From Beta vulgaris subsp. vulgaris (taxonomy: Eukaryota > Streptophyta > Magnoliopsida > Caryophyllales > Amaranthaceae), in the NCBI RefSeq assembly GCF_026745355.1, contig NC_079205.1, forward strand, positions 59,014,593 to 59,078,592: 64,000 bases of DNA, in the 5' to 3' direction. The notes under the pieces were generated by a model. That model was not told the DNA's origin, did no database searches, and saw nothing but the letters and a program-made list of their open reading frames with translations. A program made the translations under genes and the position numbers. Below are positions 35,290-45,286 of the stretch, in pieces; positions within the stretch are counted from its first letter, which is position 1; each line of letters begins with the position of its first letter.

Positions 35290-36375
35290 ATCACAATATT
35301 CTACATGGTATTTGTACACTGATTGTCTACAGGCAGCGCAAAGTATCTTGGAGGAAGGTTCCCCGAATAACCCCGTGTATTAACATCTCGAACGACTACA
35401 TGGGAGTTGTGCCGGCGGCTCACCAAGATTGACATTGTTCATATAGACAGGAGCAGAAACACGACGGTGGATGTGTTAGCCAAGGAGGCTAGGAAGATAG
35501 AGGACTGCATGCATGGGCGGATCTAGAGGGGGTACAAGGGGTACAGCTGTACCCCCATTATTTATGGAAAATAATGAAAACAAATCAATAAGTTGAGGTT
35601 TGTCTTGTTGGTGGCAAAAGGGAAAAGAAAGATCCATGAATTTATGAGGAGGTCTTGAGTTCAAATCCCCACAAAGTTCTTTTTATGCTTTTAATTACTT
35701 ACCCTTTGACTCATGTTTAATTTATCTTCAACACTTCTACTATATACTACTATCTATGGGCCTATGGCTATTAGTGTGAAACTAAAAATTTATAAGTAAG
35801 CTTACTCTGCAACTACAAATTCATAAGCCCACAAAAATAAAAGCTCCGAAATAATAATTTTCTCTCTATTCTTTTTCCTTCAAAATTTCCTCATTTATAT
35901 ACTTAAACTACTGTTTTTAAATTGAACAACTTATTTTAAAGATCTGTTTATTTAAATTGAAACATTGAACACTTAAATAGTTAGCAATTATATCTAAGTT
36001 CTTACTTAAACTTAAGGAGAAAAAAAATTTCTCATTTATATACTTAAACAACTGTTTTTAAATTGAACAACTTATTTGTAAAGATCTAGTTATTTAAATT
36101 GAAACATTGAATACTTAAATAGTTAGCAATTATATCTAAGTTCTTACTTAAACTTAGGGAGAAAAAAAATGTTAATAAAGCTTTATTTTGAAAAAAAAAA
36201 TTAACGAGTCTAATTACTTACGTATTCGTACCCCCATGAGTAAATTCCTAGATACGCCACTGACTGCATGAATGTAATTAGGAGGTTTTTCACTCCCTAA
36301 TTTTTGCATGAACGCATACCTCTCAAATTGTACTAACTCTTAGTTTGTTTTGCCTTATTTCACCGGAAAAAAAAA
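35290..36375 (+). mobile_element. LINE 3' remnant interrupted by a hAT element
   Basis: The plus strand near 35395-35510 ends an RNase H-like frame (VHIDRSRNTTVDVLAKEARK). The tail resumes after the hAT element at 36263 ('aatgtaattaggaggttttt') and ends with an A-run at 36367-36375. The frame start is not clear. Confidence 0.6.
35512..36262. mobile_element. non-autonomous hAT element with perfect 8-bp duplication
   Basis: The left terminus 'catgggcggatctag' and the inverse of the right terminus, 'cagtggcgtatctag', are hAT-type. The target duplication 'actgcatg' is exact at 35504-35511 and 36263-36270. 751 bp with no transposase. It contains an internal tandem duplication of about 141 bp (35890-36030 and 36031-36170). 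It is inserted in a LINE 3' end. Confidence 0.85.
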
Positions 36376-37301
36376 TGTATTAATGTAGTGGGTTACTGCA
36401 TAAAATTGCCATTAGACGAAGCAAAATATTCTCTGTTCTATTATCTTAGGCCTGAAGATAAACTATCAGCCTCCCTCTGTTAATTGGCTAATTATCTGCC
36501 ATCAATCTTGCATATTTTGAAATCCTTTATCCTTCTAGTGTGCTACTCCTTGAGTGGCATTTAATTAATCCAATTATATGCAACAACTTATTAATTAGTA
36601 GGAATCAAATCCTAACTACTCTAACATCTTTTTATAGTATATAACTTTCTGTGCACAGAATATGTAATATTCAATTGATGATATGAATAGATATACGTGA
36701 ATATAACTTTATAAGATCCAAAATATTTGCTATAACCTTCTAGACTTTCATCAACTATATTTTATTATCTAAGCTATTTTACGTTTACAACAACTTTTGA
36801 TTAAATAACTACATCAAACTACATATTATTCAGAAATTTAGTTTCTAATTTGACTATTTGAGCAAAGGAAAAAAAATATATTGTTTATAAAAATACTATT
36901 TTCTCCTCCCACTTTAAACTTTTAAATGTGTATAAAGATAGGAGATATACAATTGATCAATAGCATACACCTGAGTGTACTGTGAGCATGGTACATCTAA
37001 AGTTTTTTTTTGCTCATTGCTCAATTAAAATCATCAAAATTAGCAAATTGTACAAAAAGAATGAGAGTTCAAAAGAAACAAATTAAAAAATAATATTTAA
37101 TTTATCATATACTCTCAGGTGTATGATGCATGAATGAACTAAATAAACTTATTATTATTATACGCAGCTCGGGTTAGGTAAAAAAAAATCAACCCATTTT
37201 GATTTTTGAAATTTTGACCCACATAATATTCCTTTTATAAAATTTAACCATTTTAAAAAATGTTTACCCATACTTTTATTGCGGGTTTGATCTTGACGGC
37301 T
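36376..37301. other. intergenic, no gene seen
   Basis: AT-rich. A pair of sequences, 'atacacctgagtgtac' near 36964 and 'tactctcaggtgtatga' near 37110, forms a weak inverted repeat. Nothing else recognised. Confidence 0.4.
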
Positions 37302-37309
37302 GCTGTAAG

Positions 37310-37852
37310 TAGGGCTGACAATGAGTTGAGATAGCTCGCGAGCTACTCGATCGAACTCGGCTCGGTCAAAGCTCGACTCGAGCTCGAACTCGACTCGACA
37401 AGTTAACGAGTCGAGTCGAGCAACTCAATACTCGACTCGAGAAACTCGTGAGATACTCGATAAATTTTTTTATATATATATACTTTTAATTTTTTAAGAA
37501 ATTTTAACTTTATATTTTTTCTATAAAAATACTTGTACTTTTCTTTTTTAAAAAAATGAAAAAAAAAGTGTATAGAATGACCAAAAAGCAAAGTAAAGAA
37601 TTTTTTCTATAAAAAATAGAACTATATCAGATGACCAAAAAGTTTGAAACGAGTTCGAGTTCGAGCTTGAAACGAGTTCGAGTTCGAGTTCGAGTTCGAG
37701 CTTGAAACGAGTTCGAGTTTAGGTTTAATTTCGAGTTCGAGTTCGAGTTCGAGTTCGAGTTCGAGCTTGACAATCTGAAACTCGCGAGTTTTCTAGTCGA
37801 GTCGAGTCGAGTCGAGTCGAAGCTCGACTCGCATCATGGCTGGCCCTAGCTA
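37310..37852. mobile_element. non-autonomous hAT element with (TCGAG)n arms
   Basis: The left end 'tagggctgacaatgag' and the inverse of the right end, 'tagggccagccatgatg', are related hAT-type termini. 'gctgtaag' flanks both sides (37302-37309, 37853-37860). The right end carries four extra bases ('gcta') before the duplication. Both arms are built of 'gagttcgagttcgag' and 'gtcgagtcgagtcgag' repeats, which can fold back on each other; the centre is AT-rich. Confidence 0.75.
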
Positions 37853-38040
37853 GCTGTAAGTGGTTTGTGAGAGAAGCAATGACTGGTCATTGTCAGCCGT
37901 CAAGTACGTGGCCAAAACTACCAGGCACTCGTGGCTTTTTCTTCATCTATTTGCGTCATTTTCATTTTTCAGTATTCATCCGTAATTTCATTTCACGATC
38001 CCTATCATTACTCATTAAGGTCCAAGTATGCTAATGATTA

Positions 38041-38295
38041 CTCCCTCCGTCCCATAATATAGTGCCTATTTCATTTTTGGTGGTCAAACTTTAAAATCTT
38101 TGACCGAATATTCTCATTTGTATATATAAAAAAACATATTCATGTAGGATCTTGTTAGATTCGTCTCAATGTGTAGTTTCATAATATCAACTTTTATATT
38201 TTTTATTAATAAGGAATTGAAGATATTAAAGGTCAAAGTTACGTATTGGAGACCGTGAAAAAAGAAACAAGCACTATATTATGGGACGGAGGGAG
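38041..38295. mobile_element. Stowaway-like MITE
   Basis: Left end 'ctccctccgtcccataatat' + 'agtgc' is inverted as 'gcactatattatgggacgga' + 'gggag'. TA is on both sides. 255 bp. Interior words match the MITEs at 11630-12117. Confidence 0.88.
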
Positions 38296-38450
38296 TATAT
38301 TGAATTGACGAGGGAATTTCAAAAAGCAACAGTTTGACAGCCTATTTAGCATTTTGCTTCTTTATCCATCTGTATGATGATTATTAGGACGATGTGCAAA
38401 TATTCAAGGATCTTATACAAACGAAAAGCATTTTTTAAAAAACAAATATA

Positions 38451-38689
38451 TTCTATTCGTCTGATAATATAGTGTTTATTTTTCTCTTTTCAAATTAAGT
38501 TTTAAATTTTTTAATCAAATATTTTCATTAGTATATATATAAAAAATACTCATTGTACAATCTGTAGGTTAAATATATTTTCATGTATATATTTTTTTAT
38601 ATTTTTTATTAATACGAAATTAAACGTCAAAGATATATCTTGAAAATCGTGCAAAAATGAAACAAACACTCTATTACAGAGGGAGGGAG
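38451..38689. mobile_element. degenerate Stowaway-like MITE
   Basis: Left end 'ttctattcgtctgataatat' + 'agtgtttattt' pairs with right end 'acactctattacagagggag' + 'ggag', flanked by TA. Same family as 38041-38295 but older. Confidence 0.7.
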
Positions 38690-39346
38690 TATAACAATAG
38701 CATGAAAATCTGCTCATTTTCTTGTTTCTGGTGCAAAAGCCAGAATTAAATGACAAAGTTGTTCTTGATATATCCTATATATTACAAATAAAAGTCTTAC
38801 TTTTTATTTATCTTATCTTTATCTGTCTCCTCCTCCTTACAAAGTGTGATCTCCAATTAGGTTGGAATATGCATGAAGCAAAAAGAAGTATACTTTCAGT
38901 TCAGTTTCTCTTAGTTCAAAAGAACGAGGCCTATGTAATACTAAGTTTAGAAAAACGCAGTTATGCATATAAGATAAGTAATATAATATATAGATTATGA
39001 TATAAATTAGGGGTTAGATTAGGGATTTAATTAAAATAATCGAGATAAGATGTCAAAGGGATGAAAAAAAAAAGAATAAGACTTAGTTTTCTAATAATAA
39101 TTGCAATTAGCCTATTTATAAGTCATAAACATTTCATAACACCTTAACACAAAAGTGAAAGTACTTATTTTTACAATTATCTCAATTATCTCAATTATCC
39201 AATCATATTATATTGAAATATCGAATAATATTAGTAATGGCTGAATTTGTTTTTAATAAAAACCAACTTTTTTTTTTGAGGGGTAGTTAAAACTAACTTA
39301 GAAAAGACTAAGTAGAGTCCATTTTATTGGGCGAATTACACGGAAC
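38690..39346. other. intergenic, no gene seen
   Basis: AT-rich. Short open frames only. Confidence 0.4.
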
Positions 39347-40334
39347 CTATGCCTCTCCCTTTTTTTTTTTTTGCCGGGAAAACACTACTTAGACATTCAT
39401 ATTACTTAAATAAGAGATTACAGCCCCCAAAACTCCTGGAGGAGCCTCTTCCATCCAAACCCTCATTTCACTATAATCCTTACTAAGGTGAGCAAGCTCA
39501 TGAGCTACTCTATTACCATCCCTACAAACATGGGAAAAAACAATCCTGCGACAAACACAACCAAACACTAAAATATCCGCTACAATATTACCAAAACTAG
39601 AGGTTTCCTTCAAGTCTTTTTTGAGATGGTTAACCAGTTTCAGGTTGTCACTCTCAGCAACAATGTCACGAAGACTAGCTTCCGTTGCAATTTTTACTGC
39701 ATGACGCATCGCTACAGCTTCCGCTTCATCCACAGCTATCCTCCCCTCCATCCGACACACCGTGGCCATCATTACCTCCCCCCGCTATCCCTCATGATTC
39801 CCCCGCAACCGATCTTCCCTTCCACAAACACAGCCGCATCCGAATTGAGCTTATACCATCCCTCCCTAGGGGCTTGCCATCTCTTTTCACCACCACGACC
39901 ACCCATCGAAGTCACTCTCAGACATTCATTCGCAGTCTTAAACTCTCCCCCACTCTATTGAGGGCCTTATCAAGCACAATTCTAGCTTCGTATTGGCGGT
40001 TTTCAAACACCCAAGCATTGCGATTCAACCAAATGCCCCAAAGGAGCTAGGCTCCAGAATATAGCCCACCACGCATCGTCTGTAAAAGTTTTGGCTAAGA
40101 GAGCAACCCACTCCATGAAGGAATGTCCCCTACTCACAGAATTTTCGAGCCTCATAGGGGAAAGTTTCCAAACCATCTGGGTAACAGGACACTCAATTAG
40201 CGCATGATAAAGTGTCTCCACCTCATTTCGACACATGGGGCATATGTTATACACATTCAGATAATAGGCACTACGAATCGAAAATTCCCCATTTTTGGTG
40301 TGATTCCAACACCATCTATCGTCACATTGCTGTA

Positions 40335-41877
40335 TGATGGGTTTTAAAATATACCGCAAGTGCACGGTGTCTGTTTAGCAGAAACTGGCAAATACGGGTC
40401 GATCCACAGGGAGAGGAGTTCTATAGATTTGTGTCAATTATCTAACTACTTCAAGAGAGGAAATGATTGAGTAATTAATAACTAAACTAGAGTAAACTAG
40501 AACGCAGAAAAATGGGAATTTATCAAATAATTAAACACCTAGGGCAATCGATCGGTCCACCATGGTTATACCAGTTTAATCAATATAATATAGTTCAACA
40601 ACACTTAGATTGAGGTTCGAATAAATGAAGCATTTCGTTAATCCTTGGTCAGGCATTAACAACTCCTAGATTAACATATGCCAGTACGGTCGCTCAACAT
40701 AATCAAATCTACCTATTGTAATAAGCCTCTAATGAATATGATCTTTCGATTCTAATTCTTATTAGCTAAACATAACTCATGATATTGCGCAATTACATGA
40801 ATTAAACAAGTAAAACAAATCAATAGGAATTATTCTAATTCAATCCAATTATTGAAGAACATCAAACTACAATAAAAAAGGTATAAACATGGCTTCCCTC
40901 TCTAAACCCTAGAAATAGACTACTCACTCATGATGATATTGAAAGCAATAAACATAATCAAAGTAAAAGAATTCATAAAATTAAACTAAGTAGATAAGAA
41001 TACCAAATGATTGAAGAACGATGAAAAAGCAAATCGATGATCTATATAATCTTCAATGTAAAAGTTCAACAAAACTAGAGAGAATAAACTAAGTGTTTTG
41101 CTCTAATAACGTAGAAAATAAGGTAGATCTCCTCGAAAATATAAAAAACCTATTTATACTTCTTACAAAACCGGCTAAAAAACCCGAAAAAATGCGTCCC
41201 GAGAAACCGCCCGGTCGACCGGGCGAAATCCGCCCGGTCGGGCTACGGTGATCAGCAAATTACGACAAAAAAGCAAATCCGCCCGGTCGACCGGGCGAAC
41301 CCGCCCGATCGGGCGCGCAAGCGATTTTGGATCTTTTCTCGCCCGGTTGACCGCGCTAACATGCCTTGCATCATGTGAAAATTTCATTTCGCCCGGTCGA
41401 CCGGGCGGGAAAACTGCGATTTTTGCGTCAACTTGCGAAGGCTGTATCTCTCAAACCAGAAGTCGGATTGGGGCGTGTGACCTATCATTGGAAATCCCTT
41501 GAAGTCTAGTTTCCAACCCAACTGGAATTTCTTGATTATCATTTATATATCAAAAGTTATGGCCAAAATAGTGAACATGTGTCAGTTTTGACACTTCTTT
41601 CACCAACTCTTTGCTTCATTCTAACTCGAAATTGTCCCGAAATGATGCATTGTGATCCTTGTGTAAGATATCTTCATCTTCAATGATTAATAGGCTTGAT
41701 CTTAGGTAATCTTAATCAATTTGCATCAAAGTAATCTGAAAATGATCAAAACACGCAAACGGGGAGTAGTAGAGCACAACTTACGTAATTCATTCCATTA
41801 TACACCTAAATGCTCTAAAAGGAGTTCTAGATGCAATCAAAATGCATCTAAAAACTATATATAAATGTGACATATCA
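40335..41877. mobile_element. solo LTR (1543 bp) inserted in the LINE
   Basis: Begins TGATGGGTTTTAAAATATAC and ends AAATGTGACATATCA, so it has the TG...CA ends of an LTR. The 5-bp target duplication CTGTA is exact (40330-40334 and 41878-41882). The sequence left and right of it joins into the LINE zinc-finger region. There is no gag or pol and no second LTR, so this is a recombined solo LTR. The 5' portion ('ccgcaagtgcacggtgtctg', 'acgggtcgatccacagggag') resembles a widespread plant LTR-retroelement motif; the superfamily is not certain. Confidence 0.85.
41190..41410. repeat. cluster of GC-rich palindromes in the LTR
   Basis: The palindrome 'cgcccggtcgaccgggcg' occurs at about 41208, 41280 and 41391, with a diverged form ('cgcccggttgaccgcgct') at 41340 and half sites between. 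It is conspicuous in otherwise AT-rich DNA. Confidence 0.75.
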
Positions 41878-42559
41878 CTGTAGCGGGAGAGGTATTCGCA
41901 TTATTTCATCCACCTCCCATCTTGAGAACCACCTCATTAACTCCTCTCGTCTCCAAGCTCCATCAGAGATGAGCTCCTTTACTCTCTTCGCCCCTTCCCT
42001 ATCTCCTTCTCGCGACAACACCCAAAACTTTGGTAGTGTAGGTAGTATCCAAGGTTCTCCCCATATTTCAATATTCTCTCCATTCCCAGCCACTTTGCGT
42101 ATTCCCTTATCCAGCAAATCGCGGGCCGACAAGATAGATTTCCATGTGAAGCTAGACATCGGGCTCACCTTGACCTTCATAAGAGAATAAGTATTTGGAA
42201 AATACTTGTGCTTCAACACCTTTGCGATCAATGATTCTAGGTATTTCAATATACGCCACGCTTGTTTCGCTAGCATCGCCTTGTTAAAAGCCACCAAATT
42301 TCGAAATCCCAGCCCCCCTTCAGCTTTCGATCCATATGTCTTCTCCCAAGCCACCCATGCCATCTTTCTTTCTTCCTTCTTTTTCCCCCCCAGAAAAAAC
42401 TTCTACACAATTTTTCAATTTCTTTTAGAATACTCACTGGTATATTAAAACACTGCATTGTATAGGTGGGGATAGCTTGCACAACTGCCTTAAGTAACAC
42501 CCCTCTCCCTGCTTGTGACAAAAACCCTTCTTTCCACCCCTTATGCTTTTTCAGACCCT

Positions 42560-43742
42560 TTCTTGAATACATTGAAAGACACGCTTCTTTGAACTACCAA
42601 TATAAGTTGGTAAACCCAGATACTTTTCATGTTCTTCCACCGCCTTAAAAGTTAACTTCATCTGAAGGATATCTTGCTTTTCTTGTTCAATATTTCGGCT
42701 GAAAGAAACTTGCGATTTTTCCATATTCAATTTTTGTCCTGATGCTGCCTCATAGGTGCCAAGAATATCTAGAATATTTTCCACTTCCTCTTCATTAGCT
42801 CTAGTGAACAACAAGCTATCATCTGCAAAGAAAAGTGTGAGATATCGCAGTAACCTTCTTCCCTATCTTCAACCCATGAATTTCTTTTTTTGCCTCCGCG
42901 TCACGCAAAAGGGAGGAGAAACCTTCTGCACAGATAATAAAGAGAAACGGAGAGAGCAGATCTCCCTGTCTGAGACCCCTTGAAGGTGTGAAGGTCCGAG
43001 CTGGTTGTCCATTAACTAGGAGGGAGAACGAAGTTGTTTTCACACACGCAACTATAAGCTTCACAAAAGTCATCGGGAAACCCAGTTTTATCATCATTTG
43101 CTCCAAGAAAGACCATTCAACTCTATCGTATGCCTTGCTCATATCCAGCTTAAGTCCCATGTAACCCATTTTGCCTTTTTTCTTTTTCCTCAAGTAGTGA
43201 AAACACTCATAGGCCACAAGAATGTTGTCCGTTATTAATCTCCCTGGGACAAAACCACTCTGGGACTCATTAATAATGTTAGGAAGGACTCTTTTTAATC
43301 TATTAGCTAGGACTTTTGACACCAATTTATACATTACATTGCAGAGACTGATAGGTCTGAAATCAGCTGGAACATCACACACTTTCTTTTTTGGAATTAA
43401 AACAATATGGGTCTGATTTAACGGCCGAATATCCCCACCATTATTTAAAATATCTAGCACTTTTTCTTCTACTTCTAAACCAACAGTACTCCAGAATTTT
43501 TGATAAAACAAGGCACACATACCGTCAGGTCCTGGAGCTTCGGTGGGGTGCATCTGATTAAGAGCTTCCCGGACTTCCTCGCGAGTATAATCCGCCTCCA
43601 TCATGTCATACAAACTCATCGGCACCTTCGCATGTATTAGATCAGGCACTGGGTTCATTTCGATATCATCATTTGCACGGAACAGATCCTCAAAATGTTG
43701 GGTGAGGACCTCTGCTATCTCCATTTTCGCCTCATATTCCAC
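42560..43742 (-). pseudogene. LINE reverse transcriptase, frameshifted
   Basis: Reverse transcriptase domain of the LINE at 39365-43962. Frame 43742-42819 carries HPTEAPGPDGMCALFYQKFW, DFRPISLCNVMYKLVSKVLA, GFVPGRLITDNILVAYE, KLDMSKAYDRVEWSFLEQMM and SRGLRQGDLLSPFLF. It ends by frameshift just before the catalytic centre. The next frame (42814-42551) starts LFTRANEEE, so the expected xADD motif (AYDRVEW is intact; FADDSLLF straddles 42815-42840) is cut by the shift. RLRQGDPLSP-type motif has L for P. Confidence 0.85.
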
Positions 43743-43979
43743 ACCCCCAGCATCTTTAATTTTTGTAATAGAGTTCCTGGATTGCCGTTGCTTCGCCTTA
43801 GCATGGAAGAATTTTGTGTTTCGGTCTCCATGTTTAAGCCACTCTTGTCTGCTTCGTTGCTTCTAATACACCTCTTCTCTCCTTTGGAGCTCATCCATTC
43901 TTGCGTCAATCATTCTCATCTTTTCAATGGTGTCATGCGTTTGATTTCCTTCCATCAGTTCTCTATGCCTCTCCCTTTT

Positions 43980-44639
43980 TCATTAGGAAATGTATTTACT
44001 CTTATGGTCACATCTTTGATAAAAATTTAAATAAAGAAAATAATGTTTCATATTTATTTCTTTAATAAACAAGGAAAAAATTTAGTTAGCTTAGAAAAAC
44101 ATCAAAAAATTAACTTGTTACAAAATGAAGAAGAGTATTTTTACTTAAAGAAATACATCTAACCCATTGTAGATTTGAGGATTGATCAATTAAATCTTTT
44201 ACTGATGATGTTTTGTAAAGATTTTCTCCATTCTTTGTCTACTATAATTATGAATTTGGGTTTTAAGGAAGTGAAAAAGGTAGATAATTTTGCATAAAGG
44301 TAGCCCTTTAATCAACTAGAGTAGGAGAATAAAATCCTTAATAAACGGAAGAGGAGAGTTAATTTGGACCAAGAATTCTAATTTTGATATTATTGGTATG
44401 AGGAGCTTTTTGGTGGTAAAAGAACTAATATGAACATGGTGCACACTAATGAATGTGCACCCAATAGATGTTATGATTACAAGTTCTACTATTTTTTTTC
44501 TTTCTCTTTCCTCATATTTCCTTGCCTTTTCAGTTTCTCTCTTATAATTGCTTTATATCTTTTCTCTTCAAGTTCTTACTCTGGTTTTCATTTTTTTTAT
44601 ATACTGTCAATTTCGATAGAAGATTAGGATTATATTTTT
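43980..44639. other. intergenic, no gene seen
   Basis: AT-rich; no recognisable gene. Confidence 0.4.
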
Positions 44640-44835
44640 AGTTTTGATATAGTATTGTTGTGTTGTATAGTGTGTTTCTCTCTGGTATAGTGTGCTTCTC
44701 TCTGCTATAGTATGTTTATTAGTGATAGTGTTTTTTTTTTTTGTGTTACAGTGTGTTTGTTTGTGATATAGTGTATTTATTTTTATAGTACATCTGTTTG
44801 TGATATATAGCGTGTTTGCTTGAATTATAGTTGAT
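44640..44835. repeat. minisatellite-like 'tatagtgtgtttgt' repeats
   Basis: Imperfect tandem copies of a 14-25-bp unit around 'gatatagtgtgtttgtttgt', directly left of the second TRFL8-like block. Confidence 0.6.
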
Positions 44836-44883
44836 TGTACAATTAAATATGTTATACAAGATTAGGATAATATTGTCAGTTTC

Positions 44884-45286
44884 GATATAGTTGATCCCCT
44901 CACTAGAGTATAAAAAATTGGTACCTATTAAAGGAAACGGCCAATAATTGAACCTCATAGCGTCAATTTTTTCTAAACAAAAAGCGAAAACTATTAAAGA
45001 GAGAGAGAAAACAAAATAAAAAAACAAAACGTGCGCCGCTATGTGATTATAAAAGAAGCAAACGAGTTAAGAGAGAGTGACTACAGTCTACAATTATCAT
45101 TGGCTCATTAAAAACTTCTCTCTCTCCCATATTTCTCTTTCTCTCCTATATTCCCTCAGAATATTCTGAAAATCATCCACGCAAATTATTTCCTAGATTT
45201 TCGTCCCAGATTATAGTTTTACAAGAGTTATTTTCTTTAGTGTCAAGAACCCATAAAATTCTGGGATAAGTCATAGAATAAAGAAG
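44884..45286 (+). promoter_or_regulatory. promoter and 5' UTR of TRFL8-like copy 2
   Basis: Duplicate of 31460-31865. TATAAAA is at 45048-45054, with 'cgtgcgccgctatgtga' just before it. Small indels only. Confidence 0.7.

Larger units (their letters stand above)
39365..43962 (-). mobile_element. 5'-truncated LINE with target duplication, split by a solo LTR
   Basis: Minus-strand L1-type LINE. The 3' end is the poly(A) tail seen as a T-run at 39360-39372. A target-site duplication 'ctatgcctctccctttt' lies at 39347-39363 and 43963-43979. Order from its 5' side: end of the endonuclease linker (about 43900-43750), reverse transcriptase (43742-42560 across frames), the thumb/maturation region (42570-41875), then a zinc finger with CPMCRNEVETLYHALIECP (40365-40040), then RNase H (39772-39389) with SDNLKLVNHLKK and RDGNRVAHELA. 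Multiple frameshifts and a 1543-bp insertion at 40335-41877 make it inactive. The endonuclease core and ORF1 are missing. Confidence 0.9.

Noticed and set aside
40335..41877. Overlapping GC-rich frames at 41175-41502 as a gene
   Set aside because: They fall inside the solo LTR and arise from the palindromic GC repeats. No domain is visible.
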